This document shows, piece by piece, positions 43,925 through 55,296 of a stretch of 64,000 nucleotides of DNA. Source of the DNA: Paraniabella defluvii (GTDB lineage Bacteria; Bacteroidota; Bacteroidia; Chitinophagales; Chitinophagaceae); assembly GCA_019316985.1 (NCBI GenBank), contig CP079215.1:4154001-4218000 (forward strand). Reading direction: 5' to 3'. The position numbers and the translations under genes were made by a program. The notes under the pieces were generated by a model, which saw only the letters and a list, made by a program, of their open reading frames with translations, did no database searches and had not been told where the DNA came from. Within the stretch, counting starts at the first letter, position 1, and each line of letters begins with the position of its first letter.

Positions 43925-46472
43925 GAAACACAGGAAAAGCCACAACGCTGGAAAGTAAGTTTCCATTACTGGCGGTGGAACACAACTGCATCATTTCAAA
44001 GGATGCAGACATCACAGCTTGCTTTCGTGTACACCTTCCGGAACTGTTCACGGTCGCATCGCCGGAGTACGATGCGATACATTCGGCTTGGCACAAGGCT
44101 ATCAAGACCTTGCCGGACTACACCATTGTCCATAAACAGGACTGGTACATTAAGGAAAGTTATGCGCCGGATATTGCACAGGATGGATTGAGCTTTCTTG
44201 CGAAGTCCTACCAGCAGCATTTTAACGAACGCCCTTTTCTCAACCACTACTGTTACCTGTTCCTCACCAAAACCACAAAGGAACGGATGCGGATGCAAAG
44301 CAATTTTTCATCGCTTTGTAAAGGTGTTCTTATTCCCAAAGAAATAAGGGATAAAGAAGCTGTCCGCCGTTTCATGGAAGCGGTAGCACAATTCGAGCGT
44401 ATCATCAATGATAGCGGTTTTGTAAGGTTGGAAAGGTTGAGCGAAGATGACATTATCGGAACAACCAATACTCAGGGGTTGCTGGAACAATACCTTACCC
44501 TGTCAAGGGAAGCCGGAACGCCGATGCAGGATATAGCGTTGGGAAGCGAGGATGTACGTATCGGCAACAAAGGTTGTGCCTGCACACCCTCTCCGATACG
44601 GATGATTTGCCCGGTACAGTATCGGCAAATACCCGTTATGAAAAGCTGTCCACCGATAGAAGCGATTGCCTTTTGTCGTTTGCTGCTCCTGTGGGTTTAC
44701 TCCTAAGCTGCAACCACATCTACAACCAATATTTGTTCCTGGATAACAGCGATGAGAACCTGCGCAAGTTTGAAAAGTCCGCGAGGAATATGCACTCGCT
44801 GGCAAGGTATAGCAGAGCCAACCAGATCAATAAGGAGTGGATAGAAAAGTACCTGAACGAAGCGCACAGCTTCGGGCTTTCCTCCATCCGGGCGCATTTC
44901 AATGTGATCGCATGGTCGGATGATCCCCATGAACTGAAGCACCTGAAGAACGATACCGGCAGTGCGCTGGCTTTAATGGAATGTAAGCCACGACATAATA
45001 CTGTTGACGTTGCTACGCTGTATTGGGCGGCGATGCCGGGCAATGCCGGCGACTTTCCGAGCGAAGAAAGTTTTTACACGTTCATTGAACCCGCGCTATG
45101 TTTCTTCACAGAAGAAACCATTACCAAAGTTCGCCATCGCCTTTCGGCATCAAGATGGCGGACAGGCTCACCGGCAAGCCCATACATTTAGACATATCGG
45201 ATTTGCCCATGAAGCGGGGCATAATCACGAATCGCAATCGCTTCGTGTTAGGCCCGTCCGGGGTTGGCGGGCTATTCTTAATTGAGTAGCCCGCCAACCC
45301 TCCAAATTGGAAGTGGAAAATCATTCTTCACCAATCACATGGTGAGGCAGTATTATGAGCAAGGCGCTCATGTACTATTGGTCGATACAGGTAATTCGTA
45401 TCAGGGTCTTTGCGAACTGATCAAGGGTAAGACGAAAGGCGAAGATGGTGTGTATTTTACTTACACCGAAGACAACCCGATTGCGTTCAATCCATTTTAC
45501 ACAGATGATGGCGTGTTTGACATTGAGAAACGGGAAAGCATCAAAACGCTGGTCCTTACGCTATGGAAGCGTGATGATGAACCCCGAAGCGTTCGGAAGA
45601 AGTGGCGTTGTCCAACGCTGTTAGCGGTTATATAGAGCGCATCAAACAGCGTGAGGACTTCCCATCCTTTAATGGCTTCTATGAATATGTAAAGGGCGAT
45701 TACCAGGAGGTGCTGGAAGAAAAAAAAAGTAAGGGAAAAAGACTTTGATCTTGCCAACTTCCTCAACGTGCTGGAGCCTTATTACAAAGGTGGTGAGTAT
45801 GATTACTTATTGAACTCCGATAAGCAACTGGACCTGCTTTCCAAGCGCTTCATAGTCTTTGAAATCGATGCGATAAAGGATCACAAAATTTTGTTCCCCA
45901 TCGTAACGATCATCATCATGGAGGTATTCATCAATAAGATGCGCAGGCTAAAGGGCGTGCGTAAACTCATATTGATCGAAGAAGCGTGGAAAGCCATTGC
46001 GAAAGAGGGAATGGCGGAGTACATAAAATATTTATTCAAAACCGTCCGCAAATTTTTGGCGAGGCCATCGTCGTGACACAGGAGGTGGATGATATTATCC
46101 AGTCTCCCATCGTGAAGGAAAGTATCATTAACAATAGCGACTGTAAAATTTTATTAGACCAGCGCAAATACATGAACAAATTCGATGACATCCAGGCAAT
46201 GCTTGGTCTCACCGAAAAAAAAATCCCAGATCCTTTCCATCAATATGAACAATGATGCCAGCAGGCTTTACAAGGAAGTCTGGATCGGGCTGGGCGGCAC
46301 GCACTCGGCTGTATATGCTACCGAAGTGAGTTTGGAAGAATACCTCGCCTATACCACGGAGGAGTCAGAAAAAATGGAAGTGATGCAACTCGCCCATGAA
46401 CTGGGTGGCAATGTAGAAATGGCTATCAAACGAATTGCCCAACAAAGACGTGAGAAAGCAGACAACTTTTAA
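43921..46472 (+). CDS. traG: TraG, VirB4-like conjugation ATPase (frame broken, insertion in P-loop)
   Basis: About 850 codons; powers channel assembly. N-terminal domain KQDWYIKESYAPDIAQDG; middle LLLSCNHIYNQYLFLDNSDE; Walker A expected as GPSGSGKS is split at 45262-45311 by a 49-bp hairpin segment; VLLVDTGNSYQGLCELI follows; Walker B LILIEEAWKAIAKEG near 45975. The C-terminus reads SYEEYLAYTTEE-like SLEEYLAYTTEESEKME to 46472. Other frame changes near 44575, 45115, 45590, 45730, 46055 and 46215. The P-loop insertion is the only large one. Confidence 0.88.
45262..45311 (+). repeat. 49-bp segment with perfect 14-bp inverted repeat inside TraG Walker A
   Basis: GGGTTGGCGGGCTA (45260-45273 start region) and TAGCCCGCCAACCC (45287-45300) are reverse complements around TTCTTAATTGAG. 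It lies between GGC CCG TCC GG and AGT GGA AAA TCA, i.e. inside GPSG|SGKS, and carries an in-frame TAG (45287-45289). It looks inserted or mis-joined. Confidence 0.7.
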
Positions 46473-46494
46473 ATCATGTAAAAAATCAGGATAG

Positions 46495-46710
46495 ATGGAA
46501 AAAGAAAAAATCACGCTGCCCATCGGTAGCAACAAGGCGCTAATATTTGAAGCCGATCCTGGTGATAAGGAAAGTCAGGATTTTGCAAAACTATGTAAGG
46601 ATGTTGCTGCAACCCAACCTCAAAGCCTACAGGATTTCTTTACCCGGCTTAATGATCTGCAACAGAAACAATCCCGTGAAGTAGGTAGAAAACAGGGCAG
46701 AAAAATATAA
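46495..46710 (+). CDS. Small tra-operon protein, unknown
   Basis: Intact, 71 residues, between traG and traI. EADPGDKESQDFAKLCKDVAAT and a helical QDFFTRLNDLQQKQSREVGRKQGRK tail. No signal or membrane segment. Unrecognised; the position suggests TraH-like accessory function. Confidence 0.5.
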   Translation: MEKEKITLPIGSNKALIFEADPGDKESQDFAKLCKDVAATQPQSLQDFFTRLNDLQQKQSREVGRKQGRKI

Positions 46711-46766
46711 CGCCTTCCACCTGTAAAAGAAAACAATTATTAATCATTTAAAAAAATCAGGAAACA

Positions 46767-47397
46767 ATGAAAAAGATCATGTTAATGGTGTGTACAGCAA
46801 TTATGCTTGCTGTAATACCTTCCGCAAAAGCACAATTTGTGGTAACTGACCCCGGAAATTTGATTTCCGGCATTCTCAACAGTGCCAACGAAATTGTACA
46901 GACCTCATCCACTGTGTCCAATGTGGTAAAGAATTTCAACGAAGTAAAAAGGTCTATGACCAGGGCAAGGAATATTACGACAAACTCAAAGCCGTGAACA
47001 ACCTTGTCAAAGATGCACGTAAGGTACAACAGACCGTTCTACTGGTGGGTGATGTTTCCGAAATGTATGTAAAGAATTTCGGAAAAATGATGAATGATCC
47101 CAACTTCTCACCGCAGGAACTTTCCGCTATTGCCAACGGCTATTCCACATTATTGAACGAAAGTACCGAACTGCTGAAGGAGCTGAAGCAGATTGTTTCT
47201 TCCAATGGACTCTCACTGAACGACAAGGAGCGCATGGATGTCATCGACCGTGTGTACAAGGAAGTAAAGACTATCACAGTCTTGTTCGCTACTATACCAA
47301 CAAGAATATTTCAGTGAGCATTCTGCGGGCAAAAAAACAGAACAATACCAAAAGGGTGCTGGAGCTGTATGGTACTGCTGAACAAAAATACTGGTAA
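46767..47397 (+). CDS. traI: TraI (DUF4141)
   Basis: About 210 residues. Signal peptide KKIMLMVCTAIMLAVIPSAKAQ; then PGNLISGILNSANEIVQTSST; after an indel near 46955 KEYYDKLKAVNNLVKDARKVQQTVLLVGDVSEMY; after another near 47290 to ILRAKKQNNTKRVLELYGTAEQKYW at 47397. VirB5-like place in the operon. Confidence 0.85.
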
Positions 47398-47400
47398 GTT

Positions 47401-48395
47401 ATGGAATGGGATAATCTTCATGAACTCCTGCGCTCACTGTATGATGAGATGGTGCCGTTATCGGCAGATATGGCGGCAGTGGCAAAAGGTATAGCCGGAT
47501 TGGGCGCACTGTTCTATGTTGCTCTAAAGGTATGGCAGGCGTTGAGCCGGGCAGAACCGATAGACGTATTTCCTCTTTTAAGACCTTTTGCCATCGGGCT
47601 TTGCATAATGTTCTTCCCAACGATTGTGCTGGGGACTATCAATGCGGTATTAAGCCCGGTGGTGAAAGGCACAAATGCCATGCTGGAAAACCAGGTACTT
47701 GACCTGAATAAGCTGCAAGAGCAAAAAGACCTGTTGGAAAGGGAGGCAATGCTTCGTAATCCCGAAACCGCCTATCTGGTATCGGACGAAGAGTTTGATA
47801 AAAAGCTGGACGAACTGGGTTGGTCACCTTCCGATCTGGTAACGATGTCGGGTATGTACATGGAAAGGGGAATGTACGATCTAAAGAAAAGTATCCGCGA
47901 CTGGTTCCGGGAATTGCTGGAAATGCTTTTCCAGGCGGCGGCATTGGTCATTGACACTATACGAACGTTCTTCCTCATTGTGCTGTCCATATTAGGGCCT
48001 ATAGCTTTTGCCATATCGGTGTGGGATGGCTTCCATTCTACCCTTACGCAATGGCTCACCCGATATATCAGCGTGTATCTGTGGTTGCCTATCGCCGATA
48101 TGTTCAGCTCCATGCTCGCCAAAATTCAGTCGCTTATACTGGAGCGGGACATCGAGATGCTGGCTGATCCCACCTATATACCCGATACCTCCAACACGGT
48201 GTATGTCATATTCATGTTGATTGGTATTGTGGGCTACTTCACCATTCCAACCGTAGCGGGTTGGGTAATCCAGGCTGGTGGTGCAGGCCATTTTACACAA
48301 AATATAGATCGGGCAGCGAGAAAAACAGGCAATATCGCAGGTGCCGGTACGGGGCCGTAGCAGGTAATATTGGCGGCAGGTTATTGAACAAATAA
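47401..48395 (+). CDS. traJ: TraJ, polytopic membrane channel protein (VirB6-like)
   Basis: About 331 residues. Membrane segments at about residues 25-50, 58-80, 175-215, 270-300; family features DVFPLLRPFAIGLCIMFFP and AFAISVWDGFHSTLTQWLTRYISVYLWLPIADMFSS. One frame change near 48355; the corrected tail is AVAGNIGGRLLNK. Starts 3 bp after traI. Confidence 0.9.
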
Positions 48396-48411
48396 TTAAT
48401 CATTAATAAAA

Positions 48412-49035
48412 ATGGAATTTAAGACTTTAAGAAACATTGAAAACAGTTTCAGGCAAATCAGGCTATATGCTATTGTATTTGCCGTGCTCTGCATCAGCGT
48501 GGTGGGATATGCCGTTTGGCAATCCTACCGCTTTTCGGAGTTGCAACGGCAAAAGGTTTATGTACTTGACAACGGAAAGTCATTGATGCTGGCGCTCTCG
48601 CAGGATGCAAGTATTAACAGACCGGTGGAAGCCCGTGAGCATGTACGCCGTTTTCATGAACTGTTCTTTACGCTGGCACCGGACAAAAATGCCATCGAAA
48701 GCAATATGAAACGGGCGTTCAACCTTGCCGATAAAAGCACCTTTGATTATTACAAGGATCTTGCGGAAAAGGGTTATTACAACCGGATCATATCAGGCAA
48801 CGTACAGCAACGCATCGAAGTGGACAGTGTAGTCTGCAATTTTGATAACTACCCCTATGCCGTAAGAACTTATGCCAAACAGTTTATCATCCGTTCAAGC
48901 AATGTAACAAGGCGCAGCCTGGTCACCTCCTGCTATCTGGTCAACTCTGTTCGATCCGACAACAATCCACAAGGCTTCAACATTGAGAAATTCTCAGTGC
49001 TGGAAAACAAGGATGTGGAAGTTATTGATCGCTAA
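48412..49035 (+). CDS. traK: TraK (VirB8-like)
   Basis: Intact, 207 residues. N-terminal membrane segment LYAIVFAVLCISVVGYAVWQSY, then a periplasmic domain with REHVRRFHELFFTLAPD and NVTRRSLVTSCYLVN. Typical TraK length. Scaffold of the inner-membrane channel. Confidence 0.92.
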   Translation: MEFKTLRNIENSFRQIRLYAIVFAVLCISVVGYAVWQSYRFSELQRQKVYVLDNGKSLMLALSQDASINRPVEAREHVRRFHELFFTLAPDKNAIESNMKRAFNLADKSTFDYYKDLAEKGYYNRIISGNVQQRIEVDSVVCNFDNYPYAVRTYAKQFIIRSSNVTRRSLVTSCYLVNSVRSDNNPQGFNIEKFSVLENKDVEVIDR

Positions 49036-49045
49036 AAACAATCTT

Positions 49046-49470
49046 ATGGAAGCATTATCAGATTTGAACTCGTTTACAAAAATTCTTACTGACAAAGGAT
49101 ACAATGGGTATTTCCATACGCAGGGTGCGTATGCCGGGAAGCTGAAAGAAAGTATTGGCGGATACCTGAACAACTGCCGCAAAGGTGCTGCGGGCGTACC
49201 GAAGCCAGTGTTGTTGTTAACGGGCTATCTGCAATGGTCGGGTGAAGACAAAGCGCGGGTTGAATGCAGCATGTGGGTACAATACCGGAACGGAAAATTT
49301 AACCTCCGAAAAATGGAGGTCACGAAAAAGATCGCTTCGGTCAACCGTTGAAAAGAACGGAGTTAACAAACCTGTCTACGATTGCTGCACCAAAATCAAC
49401 AGAGGCCATTGCTATGGTCAGTGATGCGGCTACACAAAAAGTTGTTTCCCGCACCGGGCGAAGGATATAA
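49046..49470 (+). CDS. Tra-operon protein between traK and traL, unknown
   Basis: About 141 residues. ATG at 49046 (MEALSDLNSFTKIL). GAYAGKLKESIGGYLNNCRKG and VECSMWVQYRNGKFNLRKMEV. A G missing after AAAAAG near 49331 hides the tail DRFGQPLKRTELTNLSTIAAPKSTEA ending at 49470. Function unknown. Confidence 0.7.
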
Positions 49471-49490
49471 ATCGCAACAATAGTTACGGA

Positions 49491-49775
49491 ATGAAAAATT
49501 TAAGAACAATCATCAATAGCCGGATCGATAGGCTCGATGAACGGTGGCGTGAGTTGCCCTGGAAAAAACAACACCGATATATGTTGTTGCTCTTCGCTGG
49601 CTATGCGTTACTGTCCATCATCGTCCTCGTTAAAGTATGTTATGACGTAGGGAAATCCAATGAGGGAATAAACATTGAGCATATCGAGAACCCGGTTATC
49701 AAGCAAAATAAGTCCTCGGCTCAATCGCAGGACAGTATTTCAAAAATTCTAAAAAATAAAATGTATGAAAGATAA
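49491..49775 (+). CDS. traL: TraL (DUF3989)
   Basis: Intact, 94 residues. Arg-rich start, WRELPWKKQHRYMLLLFAGYALLSIIVLVKVCYDVG (one membrane segment), short Asn/Gln tail. Its stop shares TAATG with the traM start. Confidence 0.85.
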   Translation: MKNLRTIINSRIDRLDERWRELPWKKQHRYMLLLFAGYALLSIIVLVKVCYDVGKSNEGINIEHIENPVIKQNKSSAQSQDSISKILKNKMYER

Positions 49776-51100
49776 TGAAAGCAAAGAGTGAGTTTTCTGG
49801 TCGATGAAGATGATCAGAAAACTGGTACAGACGCACCTAAAGAGAGTGCGCAGAAAAAGGCTGAAAAACTTAAAAAGCCGATCATTTTTATCCTGATGGG
49901 TATTGTGTTTCTCGGTTGCATGTACCTGATCTTTAAACCTTCTTCCGACAAGAAAAAAGTAGAGGATATTGGTTTGAACGATGCCGTGCCGCAGGCAACC
50001 GATGCAGGACTTCAATCGGATAAACAAAAGGCTTACGAACAGGAGATGCTCGAAAAGAAAATGCAGGAAAAGCGCGATGCGCTGACTTCGCTTTCTGACT
50101 ATTGGAACAGTGACAGTGCAACTGATGGGGAGGTGGAGCAGCCGGATGAAGGCTTTGGAGAAGATACTGGCTATGGAGATGGCAAAAGGAAATCGGGTAA
50201 TCCTGCCTGAATAGTTACCGCAATGCACAGAGCACCCTCAGTTCGTTCTATCAGGATGACAATTATGCGACACAGGAACTTCGTAAGCAGGTCGAAGAAC
50301 TGAAAGAACAATTGGCAGAAAAGAATGTGCCTCCGACCTCTACGGTGCAGGATCAACTGGACCTGATGGAAAAATCTTATGAGATGGCTTCACGCTATCT
50401 GCCTTCAGGCATGAACAATCCCACACAACAAGGAATAGTTGATTCTGCGGGTTCCGTTTCAGCTAAGGCCACAGAGAGGGAACAGTTTGTAGCATTTACT
50501 CCCGCCAGGAAAAATACCATATCCACACTTTATAGAGAGCCGACTGACAGTGCTTTCCTTGCAAGCTGGAATGAGAACAGGAACCGGGGCTTTTATACAG
50601 CGGGATCAAATGAACAGGTTGTACAGCCCAAAAACAGCATCCGTGCGGTAGTACAGGAGACACAAACAGTGATCGACAGGAGCGGCGTACGCCTCCGGCT
50701 ACTGGAGTCAGCCAAAACGCCAAACCGCACTATTCCACAAGGAACGATGATCACGGCGAATGCCAAATTCCAGAATGGAAGATTACAGCTAAAGGTTACT
50801 TCTATCGAAGTGGGAGGCAATATCATTCCGGTGGATATAACCATCTATGACCTTGACGGGCAACAAGGACTTTATGTTCCATATTCTCCTGAAATGAATG
50901 CGCTCGCGGAAATCGCTTCCAACATGAGCCAAACCTCCGGCACATCCATCATGATGACCCGTTCCGCAGGACAGCAGGCGGCAGGCGATTTGAGCCGTGG
51001 CGTGGTGCAGGGCATAGCGGGTTACTTCTCCAAAAAAGTGAGAACACCGAAAGTAACCGTCAAAGCCGGTCATCAACTTTTCCTTGTTTCAAAAAATTAA
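49775..51100 (+). CDS. traM: TraM (VirB10-like)
   Basis: About 441 codons. MKAK, indel near 49795, then FLVDEDDQKTGT, membrane segment IIFILMGIVFLGCMYLIFKP (residues about 40-60), helical linker with EQEMLEKKMQEKRDALT, indel near 50205, and the C-terminal domain LLESAKTPNRTIPQGTMITANAKFQNGRLQLKVTSIEVGGNIIPVDITIYD to HQLFLVSKN at 51100. Spans inner to outer membrane. Confidence 0.9.
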
Positions 51101-51128
51101 TGTTGAACGTTAAAAATCAGAAAGAAAA

Positions 51129-52029
51129 ATGAAAGCAATATTTAAAAGCCTCATGGCAATGTTTTGTTTTATAGCCTTTAATACAAACATCCAAGCACAG
51201 CAAATCGCATCCAAGACAACTAAACTGGATTTGGGTAAGATTGAACCTTATCAGATGCAGGTAACTTATAACAAGACTTCCCATTTAATATTCCCCGCAG
51301 CAATCCGTTACGTTGATTTAGGCAGTGAATACCTGATTAGTGGCGAGGCAGAGGATGCAAAAACGTACTGCGTGTAAAGGCTGCCGTTAGGGACTTTGAC
51401 GAAGAAACCAATTTTTCGGTGATTACCGATGACGGGCGTTTCTATAACTTCAACGTCTTTTACAGTGCCTCTCCTGCAACCCTCAATTATGATCTGCTGA
51501 CGATGCAAAAGGCTTCGGACAGAGAAAACGGCAACGATGTACTGTTTGAGGAATTAGGCAATAATTTACCATCACTGGCGGGGTTGCTTATGGAAACCAT
51601 TTACAAAAGGAACAAAAGGATTGTAAAGCATATCGGCGCAAAAAGCTACGGCATCCAGTTTTTATTAAAGGGCATCTATATTCAAAACGGTAAGTTTTAT
51701 TTCCATACGGAGTTGCGCAACAAAAGCAATGTGACTTTTCAGATTGACTTCGTAAATTTTAAGGTGGTGGATAAGAAAGTGGCAAAACGTACCGTAGTGC
51801 AGGAAAAGCCACTGACCCCGTTGCGTATGTACAAACCACTGGGTGAAATTGGGGTAACACGGTTGAGCAAAACGTTTTCCTGCTCGACCAGTTTACCATG
51901 ACCGATGACAAGGTATTGATTATCGAAATTTTTGAAAAGAATGGCGGACGGCAGCAGGTGTTGCAAGTGGAAAACGCCGACCTGGTACATGCGAGGCCCA
52001 TAAGGGATATGCACTTAAAAATCAATTAA
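51129..52029 (+). CDS. traN: TraN (DUF4138, VirB9-like)
   Basis: About 300 residues. Signal peptide AIFKSLMAMFCFIAFNTNIQAQ; YQMQVTYNKTSHLIFPAAIRYVDLGSEYLIS; frame change near 51360; NVTFQIDFVNFKVVDKKVAKRTVVQEKPL; another near 51850; ending IRDMHLKIN at 52029. Outer-membrane pore with TraM and TraO. Confidence 0.9.
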
Positions 52030-52046
52030 TCCCCAAAATAAGAATA

Positions 52047-52603
52047 ATGAGAAAATACATTTTTGTCGTAATGCTTACCATGATAAGCATTACGACAGTG
52101 CAGGCACAGCGTATGCTCCCCAAACAAAAGGGGCTGGAAGTAAATGCAGGCTTATTGTCCAAAGACGCGGACAAAAACTACTACCTGAATTTAACCTTGA
52201 CGGTTAACGGAAAGAACGGCAATTACTGGATATGGGCGGCGGAGTACACCCACCAGTTTGCAGATTACAGGGATTTGCAGATCCCATTGGAAGCCTATAC
52301 GGGCGAAATGGGTTACAGTCTTCAGGTGTTGGGCAATGCAAGAAAGAGCATCACCCTGAACGCAGGCTTAACCGCTGTTGCAGGTTATGAAACCGTTAAT
52401 CGAAGTAAGGCAACGCTGTACGACGGGGCAACCATCCTGGATAACGACAATTTCGTTTACGGAGCCGGGGACGTTTGTCTTTGGAAACATACCTGTCCGA
52501 CCGTTTTGTATTGCTCCTGCAAGGGCGTACCAAAGTAGTATGGGGAACGGATTTAAAACAGTTCCGCCCGTCGGCAGGAATAGGGCTAAGGTTTAATTTT
52601 TAA
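52047..52603 (+). CDS. traO: TraO outer-membrane protein
   Basis: About 185 residues. Signal peptide RKYIFVVMLTMISITTVQAQ; GLEVNAGLLSKDADKNYYLNLTLTVNG; frame change near 52470; barrel-like end LKQFRPSAGIGLRFNF (final Phe) at 52603. Outer-membrane component. Confidence 0.85.
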
Positions 52604-52614
52604 AAAGAACAACA

Positions 52615-53049
52615 ATGAAAAGATTATTGAATAAAAGCAAATTTTTATGGATGCTTGTTATGGTCATAGCAAGTAGTATAGCATTATCATCCTGCGATAA
52701 GAATGAACTGGATATACAACAAAACTATCCCTTTGAAGTAACGGTAATGCCAGTACCGGCAGATGTAGAAAGCGGACAGACCGTTGAGATAAGAATTACC
52801 ATACAACGTGCGGGCAACTTCAGTGACGCACAGTATTACATCCGTTACTTTCAGTACGATGGTATAGGAGCCTTACGGTACTATAATGAAACTCCATACC
52901 TGCCCAATGATCTATACGCACTACCGCAAACACAGTTCAGGCTGTATTATACTTCGGCTTCCACGGTATCACAATCCTTTGATATCTGGATTTCGGATAA
53001 TTTCGGTAATGAAAAGCAAGTGAGCTTTCAATTCAATAGTAGCGACTAA
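52615..53049 (+). CDS. traQ: TraQ lipoprotein (DUF3872)
   Basis: Intact, 144 residues. Lipobox LSSC at Cys27 after MLVMVIASSIALSS. One Ig-like domain, EIRITIQRAGNFSDAQYYIRYFQYDG. Last gene of the tra operon; a terminator follows. No TraP primase-like gene was recognised between traO and traQ. Confidence 0.85.
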   Translation: MKRLLNKSKFLWMLVMVIASSIALSSCDKNELDIQQNYPFEVTVMPVPADVESGQTVEIRITIQRAGNFSDAQYYIRYFQYDGIGALRYYNETPYLPNDLYALPQTQFRLYYTSASTVSQSFDIWISDNFGNEKQVSFQFNSSD

Positions 53050-53071
53050 AATTTAGGGGCCTAAAATTGAA

Positions 53072-53112
53072 CAATAGTTCCCGAAGTATTTATGATCGGG
53101 GACTATTGTTGT
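53072..53112 (+). terminator. Terminator of the tra operon
   Basis: CAATAGTTCCCGA (53072-53084) pairs with TCGGGGACTATTG (53096-53108) with one G-T pair, 11-nt loop, then TTGTTT. No gene is clear in 53113-53245. Confidence 0.65.
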
Positions 53113-53245
53113 TTGCAGGATTTTGTCTTGCGCTTGTTCGGAGTAACCGAACTCAACGGAATGTTTTGTAATGGAATACATTTGGAACAGAAAATCGCAA
53201 TTAATTTTCTTAAATTTATACGTAGAAATTTTAAAGATTTAGAAT

Positions 53246-53503
53246 ATGATTGCGTCATTGGTGTTGGGTATCATAGCGCTGGTGTTAGGGTTAGGTTTGC
53301 GATACTGGATTAATCGGAGGAAATTTTACCGGCGCAGTCCGACCGGAGCTGAGGGCTTTTCATCTTATGAAAAGTCGGTTGCCATTAAGTTTATTGAACG
53401 GGTTGGCAAATGGATAGCCTATGCGTTGATAATTTTGGAGTACTATTCTTATGGAGCTATTCGAGACAGAAAAAGGCAAAAGAAAAGGCATCCCAAAATA
53501 TAG
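53246..53503 (+). CDS. Small membrane protein, unknown
   Basis: 85 residues, intact. N-terminal membrane segment IASLVLGIIALVLGLGLRYWI, a basic loop RRKFYRRSP, and a second hydrophobic part WIAYALIILEYYSYG before a basic end. Unrecognised. Confidence 0.4.
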   Translation: MIASLVLGIIALVLGLGLRYWINRRKFYRRSPTGAEGFSSYEKSVAIKFIERVGKWIAYALIILEYYSYGAIRDRKRQKKRHPKI

Positions 53504-53565
53504 AAATACAAAACCCGCGATGAGCATTCCAATTTGCTTCAAAAACTAAACGATACCACAGGATA

Positions 53566-54299
53566 GTGAAATATAGAGAATTAAAACCTTGTATAACATT
53601 GGAGCCATACATCCATTCCTTTTGGGAATTAAAAGGTGATGATACCGATAACCAATGGCAACGGAATTTCCCGGACGGGTGTCCGGGACTGGTTGTCAAT
53701 TTAGGAAATGCTTGCATTACTGACAATGGAGCGGTTCGTATGGACTTCGGTAAAACGTATGCCGTGGGAATGATGACTTCCTTCAAAGACAGTTTCATTG
53801 AAGCCGATACCCACTTGTTGGGGTATGCCTGAAACCAGCGACTTTTTCAAATTTTTACAGCTTTGTCGCACAAAATGAGCTGACTGGCAAGACCGTTGAA
53901 TTTGAAAAATCAAATTCATTTAGCATTGAAAAACTTATTAAAAATCCAACCGATTATCTCAACATTTTCTTTACCGACAGGCTACAAACCCAAAATGGAT
54001 TATTGAAATCTGTTATTGAGGATATTCATAAATCAAACGGTCAGTTGAGTATAGCACAAATAGCCAAAAGAAACTTCGTTACAGCAAGGTGGTTAGAGCG
54101 AAATTTCAAAACACATATAGGCGTTACGCCAAAAGAGTACTCAAATATTGTACGTTTTCAAAATGCTTTGTCCTTAATTAAAAATTCCGACAAAGCGCGG
54201 AGTTTATTGGATATTGCTTTTAAGTGTGGTTTTTATGACCATTCGCACCTTGCCAATGAAATAAAAAGAAACACAGGCGTTGCTCCGTCCCAACTTTAA
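53566..54299 (+). CDS. AraC family regulator
   Basis: About 244 residues, GTG start at 53566 (KYRELKPCITLEPYIHSFWELKGDD is the DUF6597-type sensor). Frame change near 53828, then the HTH: LSIAQIAKRNFVTARWLERNFKTHIGVTPKEYSNIVRFQNAL and ARSLLDIAFKCGFYDHSHLANEIKRNTGVAPSQL. Followed after 65 bp by the reductase gene, which it probably controls. Confidence 0.85.
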
Positions 54300-54364
54300 T
54301 TTTGTCGCTTTTTTCCAAAGTCTGAACATAGACCAATTCCTAATTTTGCTAAAAATGGATTGAT

Positions 54365-54906
54365 ATGAAAAAGGTGATTTTAAATTTAGCAGTTAGCTTG
54401 GATGGTTTTATCGAAGGGGCAAACGGAGAAATTGACTGGTGCATTATGGATGATGATATGAACTTTGATGCTTTTATAGAAAGCATCGACACGATTTTTT
54501 ATGGCAGGGTGAGTTATGATGCGTGGGGCAATTATCAGCCGGATGAAAATACAAGCCCGGCGGAAAAAATGATGTGGAAGGGCATACATTCAAAAAACAA
54601 GTTCGTCTTTTCACATCAGCCCAGGGCGGATGAAAAAGCGACCTTCATCACTTTAGATACCGCCGATAAAGTAGCAGAAATTAAACAGCAAGGCGGTAAA
54701 GATATTTGGCTGTACGGGGCGCAAACCTTATAAAGACATTTATAAATTGGGGACTTATTGACATCTATAAAATATCGGTACATCCGGTAGTTTTGGGAAG
54801 CGGGAAACCTTTGTTTGAAGATTTGAAAAGCCGTATAGGACTGAAACTAATCAGTACCAATGTTTTTAGATCGGGAGTGGTAGAACTTACTTACAAGCCT
54901 CAATAA
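54365..54906 (+). CDS. Dihydrofolate-reductase-family (RibD C-terminal) protein
   Basis: About 180 residues. KKVILNLAVSLDGFIEGANGEIDW; FYGRVSYDAWGNY; LYGA then, after an indel near 54718, GGANLIKTFINWGLIDIYKISVHPVVLGSGKPLFEDL. The GGANL/HPVVLGSGKPLF patterns define the family. The reaction is unknown; NADPH use is known for the fold. Confidence 0.85.
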
Positions 54907-54946
54907 ACAACAAGCCAATAACAGGCCATTACAAATGACCAATCTT

Positions 54947-54973
54947 AGCCCCGATTTTCGGGGCTTTTCTTTG
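54947..54973 (+). terminator. Rho-independent terminator
   Basis: AGCCCCGA / TCGGGGCT with TTT loop (54947-54965), followed by TTTCTTT. Confidence 0.85.
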
Positions 54974-55296
54974 TGCCAAAAAAACATCTCAATGGCTTAC
55001 ATTTTCAGGCATTGGATCAAAATTATGCTTCCAATGATACGTCATTTTTATAATAAAGAGGACTTTGGTATCTTTGCGAAAATATATTGAAATTCTTAAA
55101 GTGTTTTTGCTTTAAGTCTCGATACTGAAAACTGGTAATTTTTATATCTCCGAGACAATAAGTAAGAACGCTCATGCTATGGCGTGGGCGCTCGCTTATT
55201 CGGAGACAGGCATACCAGTGCCCCAGTATCGGTAAGTGTGGTTGCCTGCGCTCTTTTTTTTTGTACAGTGCTCCACTAAACCAAAAAAACAGAAAT
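54974..55296. other. Intergenic with weak hairpin
   Basis: No gene supported. AATAAG...CTTATT arms (55158-55201) form an imperfect hairpin. Likely a promoter region. Confidence 0.3.

Noticed and set aside
45262..45311. Group II intron or transposon at the TraG P-loop
   Set aside because: Far too short, with no intron domains or target duplication.
54920..54950. GCCA motifs at 54913 and 54925
   Set aside because: Spacing is 11-12 bp rather than 10, and there is no gene start nearby, so they do not match the phased repeats.
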